Assembly: GCA_025057335.1 (NCBI GenBank)
Contig: JANWXG010000139.1
Location: 1-7,122 of the forward strand
DNA: 7,122 nt
Reading direction: 5' to 3'
DNA from: a bacterium
Lineage (GTDB): Bacteria; Armatimonadota; HRBIN16
Position 1 is the stretch's first letter, and each line of letters begins with the position of its first letter. A program made the translations under genes and the position numbers. The notes beneath the pieces are model-generated. The model saw nothing but the letters and a program-made list of their open reading frames with translations. It was not told the DNA's origin and searched no databases. Positions 1 through 5,503 of the stretch are shown piece after piece.

Positions 1-1032
1 GTGGTGTGGTTGCGCGCCCAGCCAGCCCTGCTCGCGGGAGAAGAAGGCGTGCGTCTGGATGTGCGTGTGCCCTGAGAAAGAAAGGGTATGCCGAAATGGC
101 TGCAGCGCTTCGAACAGCTGCTTCCGCTCCGCCTCGGGGATTTCCCACAGAGGAATGTGCATCATCAGCACGACGAGGTTGTCGCGAGGCACATGACGCA
201 GATAGTTGCGCACAAACTGCAGCTGCTTCTCGCCCAAACCCGCCACATAGGCGCCGCGCTGCTGCGGGTCGGGACGCGACCAGACTACATCGTCCAGCAC
301 GATGAAGCTGACTCGCCCGTACTCGAAGGCGTAGTAGGGCGGCCCGTACACCCGCTCGAAGGTCTCGTCGGAGTGTTCATCGTGGGGAGATTCGAAGTCG
401 ATGTCGTGGTTGCCCAGTACGGCGTAAATCGGTACGCCAATCTGCGCTATCACGCGGTTCAGCGGCTCGAACAGGTCTAAGTCGTCAAACAGGATATCGC
501 CCAGCAGCACCACGAACTGTGCCTGCTTGTGGTCTACCAGTTCCCGCACCACGTCGTGCGCGATGTATCCAATCTCCTTCAGGTCGCGCGGTTGCGTATC
601 GCCGAACAGGAGTGCACTGAAACGACGCCCCTCGCGATGAGGCACCAGGGGAAAATCCACTGAGGGGGGCAGTTCCCCCGTTGGCGCCACGCCCGGATAG
701 CGCAGCTTGGGTGAGCCTTTCGGTTTGTGAATGTAGTAATACTGGGGTAGTTTGCTCTCGTTGAGAGGCACTTGCCAGCCGCGCGGTTTAATCACGAACA
801 GGATGGTGTCATCGTCCACAGGCAGCTGGTACCTGCCCTGTTTGTCGGTGCGCACTACCTCGCGCTGGTTTGATACCAACACGTTCGGAATGCCCGGCTC
901 CCCCGCGTCACGCACGCCGTTGCGGTTGCGGTCGTGGAACACGACGCCCGTTGCCACCTGCTGCGCCGACGCCGCTAGCGCCAGCCACAGCCAGAAGAGC
1001 ATGAGAACGCACCACGCAGTCCGTCGCTTCAC
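1..1032 (-). CDS. Secreted calcineurin-like metallophosphoesterase with SdrD_B-like N-terminal domain (3' end missing)
   Basis: Hydrolyses phosphoester bonds using a two-metal centre; the actual substrate cannot be told. The 344 visible residues start with a signal peptide (about 1-23, ending ASA|QQ), so the protein acts outside the cytoplasm. Residues 33-80 form an SdrD_B/MetallophosN-like beta domain with a Ca-binding-type loop (D34, N36, N38, D42, E45). The phosphoesterase domain follows: GDTQ 144-147, GD 178-179 with D183/D184, GNHD 207-210, H292 and GHTH 321-324. The first motif is D-x-Q, not the classic D-x-H. The catalytic core is nearly complete; the C-terminal part lies beyond position 1. 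The start is GTG at 1030-1032, chosen because GAGGTG (1038-1043) sits 5 nt upstream and the signal peptide begins there. It lies 15 nt after pstB and is probably the last visible gene of the pst operon, so a role in phosphate scavenging is inferred. A phospholipid, nucleotide or phosphodiester substrate are all possible. Confidence 0.9.
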   Translation of the reverse strand, partial: MKRRTAWCVLMLFWLWLALAASAQQVATGVVFHDRNRNGVRDAGEPGIPNVLVSNQREVVRTDKQGRYQLPVDDDTILFVIKPRGWQVPLNESKLPQYYYIHKPKGSPKLRYPGVAPTGELPPSVDFPLVPHREGRRFSALLFGDTQPRDLKEIGYIAHDVVRELVDHKQAQFVVLLGDILFDDLDLFEPLNRVIAQIGVPIYAVLGNHDIDFESPHDEHSDETFERVYGPPYYAFEYGRVSFIVLDDVVWSRPDPQQRGAYVAGLGEKQLQFVRNYLRHVPRDNLVVLMMHIPLWEIPEAERKQLFEALQPFRHTLSFSGHTHIQTHAFFSREQGWLGAQPHH

Positions 1033-1037
1033 CGTTT

Positions 1038-1043
1038 CACCTC
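1038..1043 (-). promoter_or_regulatory. Ribosome binding site deciding the GTG start of the phosphoesterase
   Basis: GAGGTG on the minus strand, 5 nt before the GTG at 1032. It lies in the 15-nt gap after the pstB stop and supports a non-ATG start. The next in-frame ATG (codon 11) would cut into the signal peptide. Confidence 0.7.
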
Positions 1044-1047
1044 GCTC

Positions 1048-1893
1048 CTACCCGAATCTGCCTCGGATGTAGTCTTCTGTCTCTGGACGGTCGGGATTCG
1101 TGAAGATTTTAGCGGTCTCGCCGAACTCGTACAGCTCCCCTTTGAAGAAGAAACCTGTGTACTGACTGACTCGCGCTGCTTGCTGCATGTTGTGTGTAAC
1201 AATCACGATGGTGTAGCGCTCCTTCAGGTCTTGCATGAGCTCCTCGATGCGGAACGTGGCTGTCGGGTCTAGTGCAGAGGCAGGTTCGTCCATGAGCAAC
1301 ACCTCAGGTTCTACCGCCAGCACCCGCGCGATACACAACCGCTGCTGCTGCCCTCCCGACAGCGCCAGCGCTGACTGCCGCAGCTTGTCCTTCACCTCGT
1401 CCCACAGTGCTGCCTGACGCAGGCTACGCTCCACAATCTCATTGAGCATACTGCGTCGCCGAATGCCGTGGATGCGCGGTCCATAAGCCACATTGTCATA
1501 GATAGACATCGGGAAGGGGTTGGGCTGCTGAAACACCATCCCGACCCGTCGTCGGAGCGCTACCACGTCGGTGCGCGAGTCGTTGATATCCTCCCCGTCC
1601 AGCAATACGGAACCCTCCACCCGCGCGCCCTCGATCAAGTCGTTCATGCGGTTGAGACAACGCAGAAAAGTAGACTTACCACACCCGGAAGGACCGATGA
1701 GCGCGGTGATGCGGTTAGGGAGGATATCCAGGTTGACTTTCTTCAGCGCATGGAACTGCCCATAGTATACGTTCAGATTGCGCGTGCTGATTTTGGGTTG
1801 CGTGGGTTTTGTATCCTCTGCGCGCCGCGCAGAGATTGCTGTCGCCATCGACTCCTCCTCTTGAACAGTCAGGGTGGGAGCATCGTCTTTCAT
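1048..1893 (-). CDS. pstB: Phosphate ABC transporter ATP-binding protein PstB
   Basis: ATPase that powers phosphate import through the PstC-PstA channel, on the cytoplasmic face of the membrane. The 281-residue product has all ABC motifs: Walker A GPSGCGKST 67-75, Q-loop in FQQPNPFP 121-128 (Q122), signature LSGGQ 178-182, Walker B VLLMDE 198-203 and H-loop H234. The FQQPNPFPMSIYDNVAYG stretch, DEPASALDP and the C-terminal ETEDYIRGRFG are typical of PstB rather than other ABC ATPases. The start at 1893 has GAGGTG 6 nt upstream, overlapping the pstA stop. A second ATG at 1848 (266 aa) also has a strong site and fits the usual family length of about 250-260 aa better; the first 35 or so residues are not part of the conserved fold. 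It is 5 nt downstream of pstA and 15 nt upstream of the phosphoesterase. Family assignment is very secure; only the start is open. Confidence 0.97.
   Translation of the reverse strand: MKDDAPTLTVQEEESMATAISARRAEDTKPTQPKISTRNLNVYYGQFHALKKVNLDILPNRITALIGPSGCGKSTFLRCLNRMNDLIEGARVEGSVLLDGEDINDSRTDVVALRRRVGMVFQQPNPFPMSIYDNVAYGPRIHGIRRRSMLNEIVERSLRQAALWDEVKDKLRQSALALSGGQQQRLCIARVLAVEPEVLLMDEPASALDPTATFRIEELMQDLKERYTIVIVTHNMQQAARVSQYTGFFFKGELYEFGETAKIFTNPDRPETEDYIRGRFG
1852..1860 (-). promoter_or_regulatory. Second ribosome binding site, inside the pstB reading frame
   Basis: GAGGAGGAG on the minus strand, 3 nt before the in-frame ATG at 1846-1848. It competes with GAGGTG at 1900-1905, which serves the ATG at 1891-1893. 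The two starts give 266 and 281 residues. The codons making up this purine run read as EEE in the longer product, so it may be simply coding. Confidence 0.4.
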
Positions 1894-1898
1894 TCCGC

Positions 1899-2756
1899 TC
1901 ACCTCAATGCACGGAAGCGTTCTCGGGTAGACACCCGAGCGACTACGTTCAACACCAGCACAATGGTAATCAGCACCAGCGCTGCTGCCCACGCCTGGCG
2001 GTGCCAGTCTTGATAGGGAGATTTAGCATACTCATAAATCTGCGTGGGCAGGTTCGCCATCGGACGGTCTAGGTAGAAGTTCCAGAAGCGGTTGCCCAGC
2101 GCAGTAAACAACAGTGGCGCCGCCTCACCAAAGGCACGCGCCAGCGCCAGCATCACGCCCGTGACGATGCCTCCGCGCGCCGCAGGCAACACCACACTCC
2201 ACATCGTGCGTGCATACGTAGCCCCTACGCTCAGCGACGCCATCCGCAGGGAGTTGGGCACTGCCCGTACCATCTCCTCTGTTGTACGGGCAATCATCGG
2301 AATCATAATGAACGACAGTGCCACCCCACCCGCCAACGCGGAGAACGAGCGCATCGGCACTACCAGCAACGCCCACACCGAGATGCCAATCACAATGCTA
2401 GGCACTCCGTTCAACACGTCCGCCATGAACCGCACCGCGTAGCCAAAGCGCGTGTTGCCGAACTCCGCCAGATACACTCCTGCTCCCACCCCAATCGGCA
2501 GCGAAATCAACAGACCCAACCCCACCATATAGAAGCTGCCGACAATGGCGTTCGCCATGCCGCCGCCCACCTCTCCGGGAGGCTTAGGCAGGCTGGAGAG
2601 AAACTCCAGGTTCACTGAACGGATACCGTTCGCCACCAGGTAGGCTAGGATGATGAACACGGGCGCCATCACTACGACGGCGCACACTCCCGCGAGCGTT
2701 AGCGCCGCCACATTCTTGAACCGACGCCATCGCTCATGTAGAGGGGATACCTTCAT
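1899..2756 (-). CDS. pstA: Phosphate ABC transporter permease PstA
   Basis: One of the two inner-membrane subunits forming the phosphate channel with PstC. The 285-residue product has a short basic cytoplasmic N-terminus and about six hydrophobic segments (roughly 18-41, 68-97, 116-134, 141-156, 198-218, 255-277). The EAA loop that contacts PstB is at about 171-200 (SVGATYARTMWSVVLPAARGG region). The conserved GETAPL motif reads GEAAPL here (210-215). The start is ATG at 2754-2756, whose A is shared with the final base of the pstC TGA (TGATG), pointing to translational coupling. The reading frame is open further upstream to about 3080, but that part lies wholly inside pstC and has no permease character. 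Length is normal for PstA. PstB follows after 5 nt. Confidence 0.96.
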   Translation of the reverse strand: MKVSPLHERWRRFKNVAALTLAGVCAVVVMAPVFIILAYLVANGIRSVNLEFLSSLPKPPGEVGGGMANAIVGSFYMVGLGLLISLPIGVGAGVYLAEFGNTRFGYAVRFMADVLNGVPSIVIGISVWALLVVPMRSFSALAGGVALSFIMIPMIARTTEEMVRAVPNSLRMASLSVGATYARTMWSVVLPAARGGIVTGVMLALARAFGEAAPLLFTALGNRFWNFYLDRPMANLPTQIYEYAKSPYQDWHRQAWAAALVLITIVLVLNVVARVSTRERFRALR

Positions 2757-3724
2757 CAGTAGCGTCCCTCCCCGCGCGTGACTCGCCATACCAGAAACCG
2801 CGCCAGCGCGTTGATGAACAGCGTAATCACGAACAGCAACAGACCAATCTCCGTGAGAGCAGAAAGGTAAAGCGGCGAAGTGGCTTCGGTAAACTCGTTC
2901 GCGATGACGCTTGCCATCGTGTACCCCGGTTGCAACAGCGATAGCGTGAGGTCGGGACGGTTGCCGATAACCATCGTCACTGCCATCGTTTCGCCCACGG
3001 CGCGCCCGTAACCCAGGATAATCGCTCCAAGGATGCCCACGCGAGCGTAGCGCAACACCACATAGCGTATGGTCTCCCACTTGGTAGCGCCCAACCCGTA
3101 GGACGCTTCACGCTGCGAGCGAGGCACTGCCAGGATGACCTCCCGCGAGACCGCCGTGATGTAGGGAATAATCATCACCGATAGGATCAGAATGGCTGCC
3201 ATCATGCTTACGCCGACGGGCGGTCCCTCGAACAGCGGGATGGCACCGAACCGTTCCGCCAGCGGTTTCTGCACGTTCTCGCGCAGCCAAGGCACCATCA
3301 CAAACATCCCCCACAGCCCATACACGACGGAGGGGATGGCTGCCAGCAGCTCCACCACGAACGATACAGGCTGACGCAACCAGCGAGGAGCCACTTCCGC
3401 GATGAAGATAGCGGTTCCCAGACTCAGCGGTACAGCGATGAGGAGCGCGGCGATCGAGCTAAGCAGTGTCCCCCAGATGAACGGTAATGCTCCAAACCGC
3501 TCACGCACCGGATCCCAATCGCGCGACACCCAGAACTGCCAGCCAAACGTGCGCATGCTGAGCAGGGAGGACTTCCACAGCTCGTATGCGAAAAGCAGCA
3601 GGAGCAAGCCGAGCATAGAGGCGCAGGCGACCACGACTACTCGAAACAGCCGGTCAGACCAGAAGGTTGCCCCTGCTCGGCGCTCCCGCACCCCAGCACT
3701 AGCAGAAGCCTGCCGTACTCCCAT
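2756..3724 (-). CDS. pstC: Phosphate ABC transporter permease PstC
   Basis: The partner inner-membrane permease subunit of the phosphate importer. The 322-residue product has a polar, basic N-terminal tail (1-27), then hydrophobic segments at about 28-50, 82-109, 124-146, 172-191, 228-251 and 288-314. Typical PstC stretches are visible: PFIWGTLLSS 81-90, AIPSVVYGLWGMFV 129-142, the EAA loop from EASYGLGATKWETIR (206-220) onwards, and GRAVGETMAV 240-249, which carries the arginine and glutamate conserved in phosphate permeases. The ATG at 3722-3724 is 5 nt after the pstS stop. The best Shine-Dalgarno candidate, GAGGTG, lies in the last codons of pstS and is 11 nt from the ATG, rather far, so translation may rely on coupling to pstS. 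The stop overlaps the pstA start by one base. Confidence 0.97.
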   Translation of the reverse strand: MGVRQASASAGVRERRAGATFWSDRLFRVVVVACASMLGLLLLLFAYELWKSSLLSMRTFGWQFWVSRDWDPVRERFGALPFIWGTLLSSIAALLIAVPLSLGTAIFIAEVAPRWLRQPVSFVVELLAAIPSVVYGLWGMFVMVPWLRENVQKPLAERFGAIPLFEGPPVGVSMMAAILILSVMIIPYITAVSREVILAVPRSQREASYGLGATKWETIRYVVLRYARVGILGAIILGYGRAVGETMAVTMVIGNRPDLTLSLLQPGYTMASVIANEFTEATSPLYLSALTEIGLLLFVITLFINALARFLVWRVTRGEGRY

Positions 3725-3729
3725 ACAGA

Positions 3730-4785
3730 CTAAGGCACCTCAGCCAGCTTCTGCAACGACATCTGCACGACTTCTTCAGCCAGCGGCACGTAGTCCAGCT
3801 CCGCTGCCATCTTCTGCCCGTCCTTGAGCACCCATTCGAAGAACTTCTTAATCTCCGCGCTCTTCGCCGCGTCACGTGGCTGTTTGTCCACCAGCACGTA
3901 CACGAAGCCCGTGATGGGGTAACTGTTCTCCCCAGGCATGTTCACCGCGCTACTGCGAATGTCCTGTTTCAGGCGGTCCACCGCCATGCGGCTCGCCTCT
4001 TCGCCCGTCTCCTTGCTAGGCAACACGAACTTGCCCGCTGCGTTGCGGATAGCGGCAAAGGTCAAGTTATTCTGCACTGCGTAGTTCAGCTCGACGTAGC
4101 CGATAGCGCCAGGCAACTGTTTCACCTGCCCCGTCACGCCCTCGTTGCCTTTGCCTCCCACGCCCACGGGCCAGCTCACCGACTTGCCTCGCCCCACCTT
4201 CTGCTGCCACTCTGGGCTCACCGTACTTAGGTAGTCGGTCAGGATGTAGGTGGTGCCGCTGCCATCCGAGCGATGTACCACCACAATATCCCGATTCGGT
4301 AAATTCACCCCAGGATTGAGCGCCACCAGACGGGGGTCATTCCACTTCTTCACCTTGCCCAGGAAGATGTCCACCAGCACCTCGGGGGTGAGCTGCAGAT
4401 TTTGAGTGACCTCCGGTAGGTTATACACGATGGATACTGTGCCCGCTACGACGGGGAACTGCACAAACGGACGAGTGAACTCCTTCTCCTCTTCCGCCGT
4501 GACCGCGACGTCGGTCGCTCCGAAGTCTATCGTGCCCTCTTTGAACTGCTGAATGCCGCCGCCACTGCCGATGCTCTGGTAGTTCACCTGCACACCGGTC
4601 AGCTTTTCGTACTCTGAGGACCAGCGTGACATGACCGGGTTCACGAAGGTAGAGCCCGCTCCAGTAATCTGCACCTTTCCTGTCGCAGTGGTACCCGTCG
4701 TTGGCGATTTCTTGGGTGCACACCCCGCTACAACTACCACTGCAATGAACGCACCCAGTATCAGCATCACACCAGCTCGGTGCAT
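3730..4785 (-). CDS. pstS: Phosphate-binding lipoprotein PstS
   Basis: Extracytoplasmic receptor that binds inorganic phosphate and hands it to PstCA. The 351-residue product begins with a lipoprotein signal: hydrophobic stretch 7-20 and lipobox VAGC with lipidated Cys22, then a Ser/Thr-rich linker to about 36. The phosphate-binding fold shows the usual motifs: TGAGSTFVNPVMSRW (41-55), GSGGGIQQF (73-81), FGATDV (88-93, where FGASD is common), RSDGSGTTY (172-180) and a Gly-rich segment followed by GAIGYVE (226-232). The ATG at 4783-4785 is preceded by GGAGGA (4791-4796) at 5 nt, an excellent site. It is the first gene of the operon and lies directly downstream of the Pho-box-like repeat, so induction by phosphate starvation is the likely mode of control. 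Length is normal. The lipobox indicates membrane anchoring rather than a free periplasmic protein. Confidence 0.97.
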   Translation of the reverse strand: MHRAGVMLILGAFIAVVVVAGCAPKKSPTTGTTATGKVQITGAGSTFVNPVMSRWSSEYEKLTGVQVNYQSIGSGGGIQQFKEGTIDFGATDVAVTAEEEKEFTRPFVQFPVVAGTVSIVYNLPEVTQNLQLTPEVLVDIFLGKVKKWNDPRLVALNPGVNLPNRDIVVVHRSDGSGTTYILTDYLSTVSPEWQQKVGRGKSVSWPVGVGGKGNEGVTGQVKQLPGAIGYVELNYAVQNNLTFAAIRNAAGKFVLPSKETGEEASRMAVDRLKQDIRSSAVNMPGENSYPITGFVYVLVDKQPRDAAKSAEIKKFFEWVLKDGQKMAAELDYVPLAEEVVQMSLQKLAEVP

Positions 4786-4825
4786 CTCTCTCCTCCGCGA
4801 CGCTTCTTGATTTTCCTGCGTGTGT

Positions 4826-4831
4826 ATCGTA
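4826..4831 (-). promoter_or_regulatory. Candidate -10 element of the pst operon
   Basis: Minus-strand TACGAT matches TATAAT at four of six bases. No good -35 lies 17 bp upstream (AAAATT), but the Pho-box-like repeat covers that place, as expected for an activator-dependent promoter. It predicts a leader of roughly 35 nt before the pstS ATG. Position is inferred. Confidence 0.4.
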
Positions 4832-4836
4832 ACCTA

Positions 4837-4858
4837 CAAATGTTAAGGAATTTTTAAG
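4837..4858 (-). promoter_or_regulatory. Pho-box-like tandem 11-bp repeat upstream of pstS
   Basis: On the minus strand two 11-mers lie head to tail, CTTAAAAATTC and CTTAACATTTG, identical at 8 of 11 positions with the core CTTAA-A-TT. Known Pho boxes are direct repeats with 11-bp spacing (the E. coli CTGTCAT type; the cyanobacterial CTTAACCT type), and the CTTAA half fits the second. It ends 5 bp before the candidate -10, overlapping the -35 region, and faces pstS. That a PhoB/PhoP-type response regulator binds here is inferred; no such gene is in the window. Confidence 0.6.
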
Positions 4859-4899
4859 ACACCTCCCTGCACTATTGTCACGCGGACACACCGAAGGAT

Positions 4900-4924
4900 G
4901 CGCAACCAACGGAGCAAGCGCAAC
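4900..4924. repeat. Short direct repeat GCGCAAC in the divergent intergenic region
   Basis: GCGCAAC occurs at 4900-4906 and 4918-4924, an 18-bp period, in the middle of the region between pstS and the GlcG-like gene. A protein-binding role is possible, but two 7-mers in 247 bp can also arise by chance. Confidence 0.25.
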
Positions 4925-4928
4925 AGGG

Positions 4929-4958
4929 AGAAGGTTACAGCAGCGCCTCCAGAAGGTT
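4929..4958. repeat. Direct repeat AGAAGGTT with 22-bp period next to the GlcG-like promoter
   Basis: AGAAGGTT occurs at 4929-4936 and 4951-4958. The 22-bp period equals two helical turns, so both copies face the same side of the DNA. The second copy runs into the -35 of the rightward promoter. This is a good position for an activator or repressor site, though the function is inferred. Confidence 0.4.
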
Positions 4959-4985
4959 GTCTGACATGACGTAAGATGGTATACT
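4957..4985 (+). promoter_or_regulatory. Sigma-70-type promoter with extended -10 for the GlcG-like gene
   Basis: The -35 is TTGTCT (4957-4962, four of six matches), followed by exactly 17 bp and the -10 TATACT (4980-4985, five of six). A TG one base before the -10 (4977-4978) makes it an extended -10. A start near 4992 would leave a leader of about 40 nt before the ATG. A small palindrome, TGTCTGACA (4958-4966), overlaps the -35 and could be an operator. Confidence 0.65.
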
Positions 4986-5032
4986 GAGAACATCAGTTTG
5001 TCCATGAAGAGAAGACGGAGGAGGCGGAACGG

Positions 5033-5503
5033 ATGGCGCTAGTACAGCGAAACCGCATGAAACTGACACTAGAAGGGGCGAAATTGATTATTCAGGCATG
5101 TGAGGCGAAGTCGCGCGAGCTGGGACAGGACATGGATATCGCCGTGGTGGACGATGGGGGCAATCTGATTGCCTTCTGCCGTATGGACAACGCCCGCATT
5201 ACCAGCATCGACATCGCCATCAACAAGGCGTTCACGGCAGCGGGCACGCGCCGGGGCACGCATGAGTATGCCACCATTGCCTCGCCGCAGGGCGGTGCGG
5301 CGTTCGGCATCCACGTGAGCAACCAGGGACGTTTTATGATTTTCGGGGGTGGCTTGCCCATTATCGTGGACGGTCAGGTGATTGGCGCTGTCGGCGTCAG
5401 CTCCGGAACCATTGAGCAAGACCGCATTGTGGCGCAGGCAGGCGTCGACGCCTTCTTGGAGGCACTTGCGGAAGAGGAGGAAGCCTCGAAGCAGCAGGGC
5501 TAA
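5033..5503 (+). CDS. GlcG/HbpS family protein (DUF336)
   Basis: A 156-residue soluble protein of the GlcG/HbpS family, whose members include the heme-binding HbpS of Streptomyces, E. coli GlcG of the glycolate locus and the C-terminal domain of PduO. The exact role here is unknown. Visible family features are the N-terminal helix LTLEGAKLIIQACEAKS (11-27), the strand IAVVDDGGNLIAFCRMD (36-52) leading to a helix with AINKAFTAA (62-70), FGGGLPI (104-110) and GAVGVSSGTIEQD (118-130), where GVSGGT is common. No signal peptide is present, so it is probably cytoplasmic. The ATG at 5033 follows GAGGAG (5018-5023) at 9 nt; the later ATG at 5057 has no ribosome site. It is the only rightward gene, with its own promoter, divergent from pstS. 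Its C-terminus is a charged, low-complexity tail (EEEEASKQQG). Binding of heme, cobalamin or a small acid are all open. Confidence 0.9.
   Translation: MALVQRNRMKLTLEGAKLIIQACEAKSRELGQDMDIAVVDDGGNLIAFCRMDNARITSIDIAINKAFTAAGTRRGTHEYATIASPQGGAAFGIHVSNQGRFMIFGGGLPIIVDGQVIGAVGVSSGTIEQDRIVAQAGVDAFLEALAEEEEASKQQG

Noticed and set aside
88..480. A 130-residue open frame on the plus strand, and similar ones at 6-305 and 752-1072
   Set aside because: All lie opposite the phosphoesterase, whose signal peptide and metal motifs are convincing; the plus-strand products show no family features.
1033..1047. A terminator or promoter between pstB and the phosphoesterase
   Set aside because: The gap is 15 nt and is mostly ribosome binding site; there is no hairpin or T-run.
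1894..1992. N-terminal extension of pstB into pstA
   Set aside because: It overlaps the pstA C-terminus and has no similarity to PstB; a good ribosome site supports the start at 1893.
2757..3080. N-terminal extension of pstA into pstC
   Set aside because: The extra residues lie in the shadow of pstC, are not permease-like, and the ATG at 2756 forms a normal TGATG coupling.
4841..4846. TTAACA (minus strand) as an ordinary -35 for pstS
   Set aside because: It matches TTGACA at five of six, but no -10-like hexamer lies 16-18 bp downstream; it is better explained as part of the tandem repeat.
4421..5005. A 194-residue minus-strand frame across the intergenic region
   Set aside because: It is mostly the shadow of pstS in another frame, runs across both promoters and is composed of Arg/His/Cys-rich non-protein-like sequence.
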